The notes under the pieces are model-generated. The model was not told the DNA's origin and made no database searches. It worked only from the letters and a program-made list of their open reading frames with translations. A program made the translations under genes and the position numbers. Below are positions 1 through 7,169 of a DNA stretch of 11,076 bases, one piece after another. Where the stretch lies: positions 1 to 11,076 of the forward strand of contig JALVBA010000096.1 of the NCBI GenBank assembly GCA_027010905.1, given 5' to 3'. The stretch is from Marinilabiliaceae bacterium. GTDB lineage: Bacteria; Bacteroidota; Bacteroidia; Bacteroidales; Marinilabiliaceae. Numbering within the stretch: position 1 is the stretch's first letter; every line of letters starts with the position of its first letter.

Positions 1-19
1 ATTTTATACCTGAGAAACT

Positions 20-490
20 ATGAAAGAAGGATTTGGAGATATACTGTATTTAGTGGCGATGGTAGGGTTTTTTATTTTTAGTGCAATAATGAAATCAAGA
101 AAAGCTAAAAAAAATCTGCCGCCACAGCCTGCTCCGAAGGAGGTTGACCCATGGGAGAATGAAGAGGAGGAGAGTTCACCCAATTTCGAGGATATTTTCA
201 GAACTGTGCCAACCACCAAAGTACTTGAGCCGGTTGCAACACCTGTGGTTGCAGAGGGGCGAAGTGATATAGTGAAGGAGAGAGAGAGAATCACGGAACA
301 GTTGTTTTCCCAACAACAGACAATGAGGTCAGTTAGCCGCAGCCAGAAAGTAGACATGCCGATGGGTAGTACTATTGAATTCACAGAAATAGATGAAACA
401 CACGATAGTATTAGCTTTTGGGAGAATGAAGAGTTTGATCTTAAAAAAGCTGTTGTTTTTTCTGAGATACTTAAAAGACCTGAAATTTAG
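20..490 (+). CDS. Small single-pass membrane protein of unknown function
   Basis: I do not recognise a named family for this 156-residue protein. Residues about 6-24 form one hydrophobic membrane segment, followed at once by a basic stretch (KSRKAKK, 25-31), which predicts a short N-terminus outside and a long cytoplasmic tail. The tail is rich in proline and acidic residues and probably largely disordered. The pentapeptide WENEE occurs twice, at residues 45-49 and 134-138. The last 18 residues (DLKKAVVFSEILKRPEI region) resemble a short C-terminal motif I recall from small Bacteroidota proteins, roughly 'A.iysEIL.r'; that is memory, not a search result. The ATG at 20 is the first in-frame start and places the membrane segment at the N-terminus. 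The gene lies 182 nt upstream of greA, with that gene's own promoter in between, so it is probably not cotranscribed with it. Confidence 0.75.
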   Translation: MKEGFGDILYLVAMVGFFIFSAIMKSRKAKKNLPPQPAPKEVDPWENEEEESSPNFEDIFRTVPTTKVLEPVATPVVAEGRSDIVKERERITEQLFSQQQTMRSVSRSQKVDMPMGSTIEFTEIDETHDSISFWENEEFDLKKAVVFSEILKRPEI

Positions 491-512
491 TACTGTAGCA
501 AATATATTTATC

Positions 513-538
513 GCCTGATTGATTTACATTATTCAGGC
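513..538 (+). terminator. Weak hairpin after the first gene
   Basis: GCCTGA (513-518) pairs with TCAGGC (533-538) across a 14-nt loop, 22 nt after the stop codon of the first gene. No U-tract follows the stem, so it does not look like a normal intrinsic terminator. It may simply be a 3'-end stabilising hairpin or chance. Confidence 0.2.
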
Positions 539-576
539 ACAAAGCCGGTTAAACTCCGTAAGGGAAGGGGATAAAT

Positions 577-607
577 ATTGATTTTCTATTTAATCTTTGT
601 ATATTTG
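577..607 (+). promoter_or_regulatory. Bacteroidota-type promoter for greA
   Basis: TATATTTG at 600-607 is an exact match to the -7 element TAnnTTTG of the primary sigma factor of Bacteroidota. ATTG at 577-580 matches three of four bases of the -33 element TTTG at exactly the preferred 19-nt spacing. Transcription would start around 612-615, giving greA a leader of about 60 nt. This is a sequence match only. Confidence 0.6.
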
Positions 608-672
608 CACCAAAGAGTTTCGGAATACCGGGATTCTTTTGTTTTTATATGATTGTTTAAAACATTAAAGCT

Positions 673-1146
673 ATGTCACCAATAAAATATATTACTGAAG
701 CGGGGTTGAAGAAACTTAAGGAGGAGTTGCATCAGTTCGAGAGTATTGAACGCCCCAGTATTTCAAAGCAGATTGCTGAAGCTCGTGACAAAGGAGACCT
801 GTCGGAGAATGCTGAGTATGATGCTGCCAAGGAGGCACAGGGGATGCTTGAAATGAGAATTGCCAAGCTGAAGGATATTATTGCCAATAGCCGGATTATT
901 GATGAGTCGAAGTTAGATACATCTAAAGTGCAGCTGTTGAACAAGGTGGTGATAAAGAATCTAAAGAATGGTGCTAAGATGACCTACACAATTGTTCCCG
1001 ATAGTGAAGCAGATTTAAAATCAGGTAAGCTTGCTATATCTACACCTATTGCTAATGGTTTGTTAGGAAAGAAAATTGGTGATACCGTAGAGATTAGTGT
1101 TCCTTCAGGTGTTATGACATTTGAGGTTGTGGAGATTTCACTGTAG
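673..1146 (+). CDS. greA: Transcription elongation factor GreA
   Basis: GreA binds in the secondary channel of RNA polymerase and stimulates cleavage of backtracked RNA, so that stalled elongation complexes can resume. At 157 residues the length is usual for the family. Residues about 4-76 form the N-terminal antiparallel coiled coil. Its tip carries the signature GDLSENAEYDAAKE (41-54), with acidic D42 and E45 in the positions that coordinate magnesium in the polymerase active site. Residues about 83-157 form the FKBP-like C-terminal domain, including the typical segment from ISTPIANGLLG to VPSGVMTFEV (122-152). The ATG at 673 gives the normal family N-terminus (MSPIKYITEAGLKKL). A good promoter match lies about 65 nt upstream. 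The HIT-family gene follows 28 nt after the stop, so the two are probably cotranscribed, a neighbourhood I recall as common in Bacteroidota. Confidence 0.97.
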   Translation: MSPIKYITEAGLKKLKEELHQFESIERPSISKQIAEARDKGDLSENAEYDAAKEAQGMLEMRIAKLKDIIANSRIIDESKLDTSKVQLLNKVVIKNLKNGAKMTYTIVPDSEADLKSGKLAISTPIANGLLGKKIGDTVEISVPSGVMTFEVVEISL

Positions 1147-1174
1147 TTCTTTATTCAATTTAATCAGATTAGTG

Positions 1175-1567
1175 ATGGCTACTATTTTTACAAAAATCGT
1201 AAATGGAGATATCCCCTCTTTTAAAATTGCAGAGGATGAGAGATATTATGCATTTCTGGATATAAACCCTTTAGTCAAAGGTCATACACTTGTTATTCCC
1301 AAGCAGGAGACTGATTATCTGTTTGAGCTTGATGATGAGCTGTTGGCCGGTCTTATTGTATTTTCGAAGAAGATAGCCAACGCAATTGATAAAGCCATAG
1401 AGTGCAAGAGAGTTGGAGTAGCAGTACTCGGACTTGAGGTGCCTCATGCTCACATTCATCTTATTCCTCTTCAAAGTGAGGCTGATATCAGTTTCTCAAA
1501 CCCTAAGCTAAAGTTTACTCAGGAGGAGTTTGAACATATTGCCGAAATGATTAAGCAGGAACTGTAA
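1175..1567 (+). CDS. HIT-family protein (histidine-triad nucleotide hydrolase)
   Basis: Histidine-triad proteins are cytoplasmic nucleotide hydrolases or transferases of the Hint/Fhit superfamily that act on nucleoside phosphoramidates, AMP-lysine or dinucleoside polyphosphates. The triad H-A-H-I-H-L sits at residues 91-96; by analogy with Hint1 the middle histidine, H93, is the nucleophile. The N-terminal block IFTKIVNGDIPSFK (4-17), FLDINPLVKGHTLVIPK (27-43) and the helix before the triad all fit the family, and 130 residues is normal. The frame is open back to an ATG at 1121, which would add 18 residues and overlap the end of greA. I chose the ATG at 1175 because family proteins begin with this MATIFTKI-like sequence. 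No Shine-Dalgarno is evident, as usual in this phylum. Substrate specificity cannot be told from sequence. Confidence 0.93.
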   Translation: MATIFTKIVNGDIPSFKIAEDERYYAFLDINPLVKGHTLVIPKQETDYLFELDDELLAGLIVFSKKIANAIDKAIECKRVGVAVLGLEVPHAHIHLIPLQSEADISFSNPKLKFTQEEFEHIAEMIKQEL

Positions 1568-1634
1568 TCCGAAGCTTCCCAATCTCCCCAAATATTCAAG
1601 CATACTCAATTAGAGTTAGAAGTTTGATTGTTTT

Positions 1635-1654
1635 CAAAAAAGGGATATTTTTTG
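1635..1654. terminator. Possible bidirectional terminator between convergent genes
   Basis: CAAAAAA (1635-1641) pairs perfectly with TTTTTTG (1648-1654) across a 6-nt loop, GGGATA. It lies between the stop of the HIT gene (1567) and the stop of the convergent lipoprotein gene (1706). The stem is almost all A-T, so it would be weak, but an A-run and T-run on either side of a loop would work in both directions. No better hairpin is visible in the 138-nt gap. Confidence 0.25.
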
Positions 1655-1705
1655 GGTTTCTACATGAGAGACTTTGTGTTTTTTGAATATAGGTTTTATC
1701 TGTTA

Positions 1706-2656
1706 CTATTTTGTTTCTACTACACTTTCTATGACAAACTCACCGCCGAACACACCTACTCCGTTTTCTATATTGCTATATATTGGTGTAGGCTCAGAGT
1801 AAATATTATTCTCATTTTTCAAGACTGTGGCGTGGCTCGAATAAAATGTATATAGCTCTTTTGTAAGCTTGTAAACGTTAATGTGCAGATGAAGAGAGTC
1901 GACTTTAAGTTTGTTTGTGTCAGCCGGCCACTCAAAGTCAAAGTCTCCGAACGGCCTCCTATAGGCTGTAGCAGTTCCGCTAACTACATGATTTATACCG
2001 TTAAATGCTTTGTCTTCAAATAGAAATCCGTTACGAAGATAAAGCTGATGAAGTGGCAGGTCTCCGGTTTGTATCTCACAATACTGATATGCATAAAAGT
2101 GCCACACTCCTGTCTCTTCATCTTTTTTCATAACAGGGAATGCAATGGTAAGATAGTAATAATCAGTTGTTACCCGGTCGTGAAGGGTGAATTTGAAATT
2201 GTATCTCAGACTGTTTGTGTTGTATTTGCCCCACTCTATTTTTACTGCCGATAGGTCAGATACCTCAAACGGAGCAGGTATGGAAGATTCGGATGTAGCT
2301 GTTCCTAATCCCGGTTCAATTACTTCAATACTGTATGCCTTTCCCTGTTCAGGGATTGTTGTTGATACGAACTTACCGAGGGTATCCTGAGGTGTTTTAT
2401 AGTATGTGAGAGTTTCTACAAATGTTCCCTCTTTAAAGAGGGATACTTTGGCACTGTTCAACTCTTCAACCGTTGCAGTACCAAAAGGTGAAAAAGTCTT
2501 GGTAATCTCTGCTGTTAAAGTGTCGGTATTGCTGAAAACTGAGGTCACAACTATTCTGTTTATGTATTCTTGATTCTCGACAATAAAGTCGCTCTCGCAC
2601 GACATGAGAACTGTTGTAGTAAAAAGAGCTGTAAGAATGAGTTCTATATTTTTCAT
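1706..2656 (-). CDS. DUF4249-type outer-membrane lipoprotein, partner of the adjacent TonB-dependent receptor
   Basis: This 316-residue protein has a lipoprotein signal: a hydrophobic stretch (residues 5-18) and the lipobox LMSC with C20 as the lipidated cysteine. Acidic and serine residues follow (CESDF), compatible with the signals that send Bacteroidota lipoproteins to the cell surface. The body matches my memory of the DUF4249 family: a beta-sandwich-like N-terminal half containing 'LNSAKVSLFKEG' (about 66-77) and 'QGKAYSIEV' (about 104-112), and near the C-terminus the hallmark SNIENGVGVFGG (about 294-305). Such lipoproteins are usually encoded beside an STN-containing TonB-dependent receptor and are thought to act with it at the surface, perhaps as a ligand-binding lid or co-receptor; their ligands are largely unknown. 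The start lies 18 nt after the receptor stop, so they form an operon with fecR. Confidence 0.85.
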   Translation of the reverse strand: MKNIELILTALFTTTVLMSCESDFIVENQEYINRIVVTSVFSNTDTLTAEITKTFSPFGTATVEELNSAKVSLFKEGTFVETLTYYKTPQDTLGKFVSTTIPEQGKAYSIEVIEPGLGTATSESSIPAPFEVSDLSAVKIEWGKYNTNSLRYNFKFTLHDRVTTDYYYLTIAFPVMKKDEETGVWHFYAYQYCEIQTGDLPLHQLYLRNGFLFEDKAFNGINHVVSGTATAYRRPFGDFDFEWPADTNKLKVDSLHLHINVYKLTKELYTFYSSHATVLKNENNIYSEPTPIYSNIENGVGVFGGEFVIESVVETK

Positions 2657-2674
2657 GACTAATGGTTTTTTTAA

Positions 2675-5368
2675 TTAAAATGAGACTCTGTAGCTAAGCA
2701 TTGGCATTGCCGGAAATAACGTAACTTTTGTATATTCCGAATATATCTGTCCGGTATGGATATCTTGCCTGTGTGAAGAATAGTAAAAAGAGGGATTCAT
2801 TCTGTTGTACAGATTTGTTATTCCAAATGTTAAAACATGCGAGGCCTTTGGACGTTTCCATCTGTATGCCGCTGAGACATCTAATCTGTGATATGCCGGA
2901 AGCCTGTAATTGTTTCTCGAATCATAGTTTTTGATTATTCCGGAGGTACCTACCTCCGAGCCTGTTGTCATATACGGTGTAGGGAAACTGCTCCAGCTAT
3001 GATATGTTCCATCATATCCGGGAGCAGCATACGAATAGGTGGGAACAGATACCGCATTTCCCGTGTAGTAAACCCACGTTCCGTTAAGCGACCATCTTTC
3101 GTTGAATTTGTACATGGCAACGAGAGAAACATCATGACGTCTGTCATAACGAAAAGGAAACTCACGTCCGAAATTTATGTCTTCAAATATTCTGTTGGTC
3201 CACGAGAGGGTGTAACCGACCCATCCTGTAAGTTTACCGGATTTCTTTTTCAGGAAAAACTCTACCCCGTAAGAGTCACCTTTCCCTGATGCCACTTTGT
3301 CCTCCCAGCTTGTGCCGCTGTCCATAAAACTTGCTCCGTCCTTGTACTCTATCAGGTTATCCATTGTTTTGTAATATCCTTCTATTTCGAAAAGGAAGAT
3401 GTCTTTAAACAGTGTTGATACACCTGCTGAGCATTGATTTGATCGTTGAGGTTTGATTTTTGCTGTACTTGGCACCCACAGGTCGGATGACTGCACTATT
3501 CCGGATGTTGTGAGCAGATGTATGTATTGTGCCATATTCGCATACCCTAACTTAAAAGAGGTATTCTTTGACATCAGGAAACGTACACTTAACCGGGGTT
3601 GAAAGGAGTAGTACCCTGTTCCCTCAACAAGAAAGCCGGATGCATGGATGCCTGCATTTAGTTTTATTACACGTGAAAGGTCAAAGTCATCTTCGATGTA
3701 AGCCGACAGCTCCGTTGCTCTGATATCATTGTTCTTCATTGAATTCTCAATTGTTTCTTTGCCTGTTTCAGAGGCAAATACTGATATTCCCGGTTTGAAG
3801 TAGTGAAAAACACTCCCAATTCCGAAACGGACTTGATGCATGTCTGATGGAAAAAATTGATAGTCCTGTTTTATGGTAATATCTTCTATGCGGGATGTGT
3901 ATTCCACCCTGTTTTCTTTATTTGGAATCTCTTCAGGTTCCAGGCTTTCATATTTGTAAAAATCATTAGTGTAGTAGTTGTATCCTGAAAAATACATTGT
4001 AGTATTCATGAAAAGTTTTTGCCCCAATAGGTGGTTCCATCTTGCCGATGCAGTGATATTACCCCATCCTTCATCTCTTTTTTGTGTTTGGATATTCTCT
4101 CCATCCTCAACAGGCTCTTTATTTTTTTGCTCATCAAAATATTTATCTCTGCTGAAGTAAGCACTAATAAAAAAACGGTCTTTTTCCGAGAATTTGTAGT
4201 TGTATTTCAGATTGATGTCCGTGAAATTGTATCCTCTTTTCTCAATGTTCTCTTTATCGGAATTTTGCATTCTGTAAATGGGCATATAAATCAGGTCAGC
4301 ATAGGTTCGGCGGGCAGTTATCATTATCGAGCTCACATCTTTTTTAATGGGGCCGCTTACCATAAACTTTGCAGAGAGTAACCCTACGGTAACATCTTTA
4401 TCCCATTTCAAACTGTTCCCGTCTTTCATTGTAATATCGAGTACCGATGAAAGGCGGCCACCGTACCTTGCAGGGAAAGCACCTTTAGTTACTTCGATGT
4501 TGTTAATGGCATCGGCATTGAACGTTGACAGAAAACCCCAAAGGTGATAGGGATTATAGATAGGCACACCGTCAAGCAGTATAAGATTTTGGTCAGGACC
4601 ACCCCCGCGAACGTAGAAGCCTGAGCTACCGTCAACACCCTGCTTGATGCCCGGCAGAAGTGTTATAGCTTTAAGCACATCTGTTTCACCTGCAATGGCA
4701 GGGAGTGCAGTTATCTCTGCGGCCTTCATGCTCATCTTTCCCATAGTCGAAGAAAGTACCTCTTTGTTGTTTTGCTCTGACTTTACCATTACTTCTCCCA
4801 AATCAGTTTGTTTGGGAGTTAACTTAATACTTAAAACAATATCTTTGCTTTCCGCTTCTGCCTCTTTTGTCTCATAACCAAGATACGAAAAAACGATAGT
4901 GCTATTTATGGCTCCACCGGGAAGACTCAGACTGAAATATCCGAAGTTGTTGGTTACTACACCTGTCATTAAATGTTTATTGTAAACATTACATTGAATC
5001 AGAGCTTCCCCAGTCTCTGCATCAAATACATAACCCGAAACTGTAATTTTATTCTTTCTTCCTACGGCTTTGTATATAGTGATATTTTTCCCAACTCTGC
5101 GATATTCCAAATTGTTTGGCTTCAGTAGAGAATCCAGTATTTTAGCAACTGTTGTGTTTGTGAATTTTTTATTTACCTTTTTGTTAAGCTCTTTGATGTT
5201 CGCATTATATGCGAATGATATATTAGCTCTGTTTTTTAAAATGTTAAATGCCTCTTTTATTGTTATGTTCTCAAACGTAACTGTAATGGTTTTATCCAAA
5301 GGGTTGGTCTGAGCGTTACTATTTAACGACAGACTGATTATGACGAATATTATTATTGCCTTTTGCAT
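2675..5368 (-). CDS. TonB-dependent receptor with STN signalling domain
   Basis: This is an 897-residue outer-membrane transporter that would import an unknown ligand using TonB-ExbBD energy and also signal its presence. Residues 1-19 are a Sec signal peptide (probable cleavage after SNA). Residues about 27-100 form an STN (secretin/TonB N-terminal) domain, the part that contacts FecR in the periplasm. Residues about 108-184 are a carboxypeptidase-regulatory-like beta-sandwich (SGYVFDAETGEAL; FSYLGYETKE). The plug spans about 205-315, with the motifs LLPGIKQGVDGSSGFYVRGG and LLDGVPIYNP and ARYGGRLSSVLDI. The remainder is the 22-strand barrel, ending in the expected C-terminal phenylalanine (LSYRVSF). 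The length is usual and no break is seen. It begins 38 nt after fecR and ends 18 nt before the DUF4249 lipoprotein gene, with no promoter match in either gap. Presence of STN together with fecR and a sigma gene points to self-regulated expression. The substrate cannot be inferred. Confidence 0.95.
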   Translation of the reverse strand: MQKAIIIFVIISLSLNSNAQTNPLDKTITVTFENITIKEAFNILKNRANISFAYNANIKELNKKVNKKFTNTTVAKILDSLLKPNNLEYRRVGKNITIYKAVGRKNKITVSGYVFDAETGEALIQCNVYNKHLMTGVVTNNFGYFSLSLPGGAINSTIVFSYLGYETKEAEAESKDIVLSIKLTPKQTDLGEVMVKSEQNNKEVLSSTMGKMSMKAAEITALPAIAGETDVLKAITLLPGIKQGVDGSSGFYVRGGGPDQNLILLDGVPIYNPYHLWGFLSTFNADAINNIEVTKGAFPARYGGRLSSVLDITMKDGNSLKWDKDVTVGLLSAKFMVSGPIKKDVSSIMITARRTYADLIYMPIYRMQNSDKENIEKRGYNFTDINLKYNYKFSEKDRFFISAYFSRDKYFDEQKNKEPVEDGENIQTQKRDEGWGNITASARWNHLLGQKLFMNTTMYFSGYNYYTNDFYKYESLEPEEIPNKENRVEYTSRIEDITIKQDYQFFPSDMHQVRFGIGSVFHYFKPGISVFASETGKETIENSMKNNDIRATELSAYIEDDFDLSRVIKLNAGIHASGFLVEGTGYYSFQPRLSVRFLMSKNTSFKLGYANMAQYIHLLTTSGIVQSSDLWVPSTAKIKPQRSNQCSAGVSTLFKDIFLFEIEGYYKTMDNLIEYKDGASFMDSGTSWEDKVASGKGDSYGVEFFLKKKSGKLTGWVGYTLSWTNRIFEDINFGREFPFRYDRRHDVSLVAMYKFNERWSLNGTWVYYTGNAVSVPTYSYAAPGYDGTYHSWSSFPTPYMTTGSEVGTSGIIKNYDSRNNYRLPAYHRLDVSAAYRWKRPKASHVLTFGITNLYNRMNPSFYYSSHRQDIHTGQIYSEYTKVTLFPAMPMLSYRVSF

Positions 5369-5406
5369 TGGACTATATTTTGGGTGTTATATACCGGATG
5401 ATTATT

Positions 5407-6366
5407 TTATTTGTTAATGAAATACGTGCCCTCTTTTTGAGTTGCTTTTAAATCACATGTTAATTCAATTGTTTCAATGATGTTTTTAATTTTAGCTTTA
5501 TTGAATTCAGCTGTTAGTTTGCAGTCAAACTCTGTTGATGGATTCAGGACAAAGATATTGTTGTAATAGGTGTTCAGGTCTTTAAGAACCTGTTGTAAAG
5601 GTGTGTTTTGAAAAGAAAACTTTCCTGTTTTCCAGGCGAGATAATTTGGATTTATCACCTCTTGACTTTCTACCTCTTCCCCATCAACCGTTGCTGAGAG
5701 TCCGGGAGTAATTACCACATTTTTTGTTCCCGCACTATTACTTACTTTAACTTTTCCGGTAGCAACAATAACTTTAGTAATGGTTTTATCACTATTCACG
5801 TTGAAAGAAGTTCCAAGTACTCTGATAGAAGAATTTGAAGTTGTGATGATAAAAGGTTTGTTGGTATTACGGTGTACTTTGAAAAATGCCTCACCGGTTA
5901 ATCTGACATGCCGTTCATCTTCTGTGAACTTTTTTGTAAAAGAGAGCGAAGCATTCTTATTCAACCATACTATTGTTCCGTCACTTAGAGTAATCTCTTT
6001 TTCTTTCTCGGTAATATTGGCTGATGCAATAACAACCTGTTTGTCGGGTAAAACGGAGATTAGATAATAGGTGGAGAATATACCAATAATTAAAATGGCA
6101 GCAACTGCAGCTGCTTTTAAGATCTGATTGTAGATACTTAGTTTGATGATTTTGGATTTAGAAGCTACCTGAATCTTTTGTGTCATTTTAATCCAGGCTC
6201 TGTTTGAATCGAAATCTTTGACTTTAATATCACCTCTGTTCCAAAGTTTCTTGAGCATCGAATACTCTAAAGAATTTTCTTTTTTGAATGCCTTAATCAG
6301 GGCTTCTTCACTTTCAGTAGTTTCATTCAAAAAATGTTTTGATAAAATATCATAAATATCAGGCAT
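5407..6366 (-). CDS. FecR-family anti-sigma factor
   Basis: FecR-type proteins span the inner membrane. They hold an ECF sigma factor on the cytoplasmic side and receive the signal from the receptor's STN domain on the periplasmic side. In this 319-residue protein, residues 1-80 form the cytoplasmic, helical sigma-binding part (with the motif around W42 and W58), residues about 82-105 form one membrane helix, and residues about 123-213 form the FecR domain (ITLSDGTIVWLNKNASLSF; VRLTGEAFFKVHRN; VLGTSFNV). Residues about 248-318 match the DUF4974-type C-terminal domain (GKFSFQNTPLQQVLKDLNTYY), itself STN-like. The ATG at 6364-6366 gives a standard N-terminus. It heads the operon with the receptor and the lipoprotein. 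The sigma gene it should control is divergent, which is unusual because the sigma gene normally lies just upstream on the same strand. I see no TAnnTTTG element upstream of it, which would fit transcription by the ECF sigma itself. Confidence 0.95.
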   Translation of the reverse strand: MPDIYDILSKHFLNETTESEEALIKAFKKENSLEYSMLKKLWNRGDIKVKDFDSNRAWIKMTQKIQVASKSKIIKLSIYNQILKAAAVAAILIIGIFSTYYLISVLPDKQVVIASANITEKEKEITLSDGTIVWLNKNASLSFTKKFTEDERHVRLTGEAFFKVHRNTNKPFIITTSNSSIRVLGTSFNVNSDKTITKVIVATGKVKVSNSAGTKNVVITPGLSATVDGEEVESQEVINPNYLAWKTGKFSFQNTPLQQVLKDLNTYYNNIFVLNPSTEFDCKLTAEFNKAKIKNIIETIELTCDLKATQKEGTYFINK

Positions 6367-6373
6367 GAAATAA

Positions 6374-6404
6374 TTTTTTTGATGTTTGATTGATTATATC
6401 TTTG
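6374..6404 (+). promoter_or_regulatory. Bacteroidota-type promoter for the ECF sigma gene
   Basis: TATCTTTG at 6397-6404 is an exact match to TAnnTTTG, and TTTT at 6374-6377 matches three of four bases of the -33 TTTG at 19-nt spacing. Transcription would begin near 6411 and leave a leader of about 70 nt. This predicts that the sigma gene is read by the housekeeping polymerase rather than by its own product. Confidence 0.5.
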
Positions 6405-6481
6405 CTTATATGTCGTAAGAAAAATGATTTACCCCTACTTGAAGAAAAAATAATTATATTTCAGGATTAAAAATTTTAGTT

Positions 6482-6994
6482 TTGGATAAAGCATTTGAAG
6501 GAATCTTTCATGAGTTGTACTCTCCGTTATGTAACTATGCCCGAAAAATAGTGTTTAGTGATGATGTTGCAGAGGATATCGTACAAAATGTTTTTATCAA
6601 TATTTGGGAAAGAAAGAGGATGCAGGAGGTTGACAACTACGAAGGTTTCCTGTTGCGGGCTGTGAAATTCAAATGTATCGATTATCTAAGATCAAAAAGG
6701 ATAACCTCTAATTTGCCCTTGGAAAGTATTATGGATATGACTCCAGCAAAAGCTTCGTCCGGAATTACAGAGGAAGATATTGAACCATTGTTAAACTTCT
6801 TTGCAGCTAAACTACCTCCAAAAACCAGACAGGTTTTTTTGTTGAGCAGAAAATCAGGGATGACCTACAAAGAGATTTCGGAGGAACTGGATGTCTCGGT
6901 AAAGACTGTTGAGAATCAGATGGGTCGTGCACTGAGAATTTTAAGAATAGTTCTGAAGGATTATGACCTTTTGATGTTGTTGCTTATCCTATGA
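6482..6994 (+). CDS. ECF RNA polymerase sigma factor (sigma-70 family)
   Basis: This 170-residue extracytoplasmic-function sigma factor should direct RNA polymerase to the fecR/receptor operon when FecR signals. Region 2 covers residues about 4-72 (LYSPLCNYARKIVFSDDVAEDI and VQNVFINIWERK for core and -10 recognition, then FLLRAVKFKCIDYLRS). Region 4 covers about 104-157, with the helix-turn-helix GMTYKEISEELDVSVKTVEN (126-145) for -35 recognition. The start is the TTG at 6482: the frame is open only back to a TGA at 6440-6442, there is no ATG or GTG in that interval, and the next in-frame ATG would delete most of region 2. An ATT upstream is a less likely alternative. The protein ends in a hydrophobic tail (LLMLLLIL), which I recall in many ECF factors of this phylum. 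It is divergent from fecR, with starts 115 nt apart. Confidence 0.93.
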   Translation: MDKAFEGIFHELYSPLCNYARKIVFSDDVAEDIVQNVFINIWERKRMQEVDNYEGFLLRAVKFKCIDYLRSKRITSNLPLESIMDMTPAKASSGITEEDIEPLLNFFAAKLPPKTRQVFLLSRKSGMTYKEISEELDVSVKTVENQMGRALRILRIVLKDYDLLMLLLIL

Positions 6995-7038
6995 TAGGCA
7001 TATTCACATATTTTAGATTTTATGGTTCTACTACCATT

Positions 7039-7056
7039 TTAGTGGGCACTTAACTA
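7039..7056 (+). repeat. Left inverted-repeat arm
   Basis: Sequence TTAGTGGGCACTTAACTA. It pairs with the arm at 7170-7187 with two adjacent mismatches. The GC-rich core GTGGGCA stands out from the AT-rich surroundings. Confidence 0.7.
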
Positions 7057-7169
7057 TATTATTTTTTTTGCAAATTTTATATGATTATTTATTGATCTGT
7101 TTATAATATTGTATCAGTGTATTGAGACATAAGCAAATATACGTATCAACAAATAACCAACATATATTT

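Noticed and set aside
4..384. A 126-codon minus-strand open frame over the first gene
   Set aside because: Serine- and threonine-rich shadow of the plus-strand protein, which has a credible membrane segment and conserved-looking C-terminus.
1121..1174. An 18-residue N-terminal extension of the HIT protein from an ATG at 1121
   Set aside because: It overlaps the end of greA in another frame, and the extra residues do not match the family; the ATG at 1175 gives the standard N-terminus.
1628..1855. A 75-codon plus-strand open frame
   Set aside because: Most of it is antisense to the lipoprotein gene, its composition (many Tyr and Phe) is that of a random AT-rich frame, and it matches no family I know.
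2888..3289. A 133-codon plus-strand open frame inside the first receptor gene
   Set aside because: It is antisense to a well-conserved barrel region; the translation has no domain features and is explained as a shadow of the receptor codons.
4031..4381. A 116-codon plus-strand open frame inside the first receptor gene
   Set aside because: Antisense shadow of the receptor; no recognisable motifs or start signals.
6988..6998. Palindrome CCTATGATAGG at the sigma stop codon as a terminator
   Set aside because: The stem would be only four pairs once a minimal loop is allowed, and no T-tract follows directly.
7134..7141. Minus-strand TATATTTG promoter-like match inside the inverted-repeat element
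   Set aside because: There is no -33 element at suitable spacing and no gene downstream on that strand; such matches are expected by chance in AT-rich DNA.
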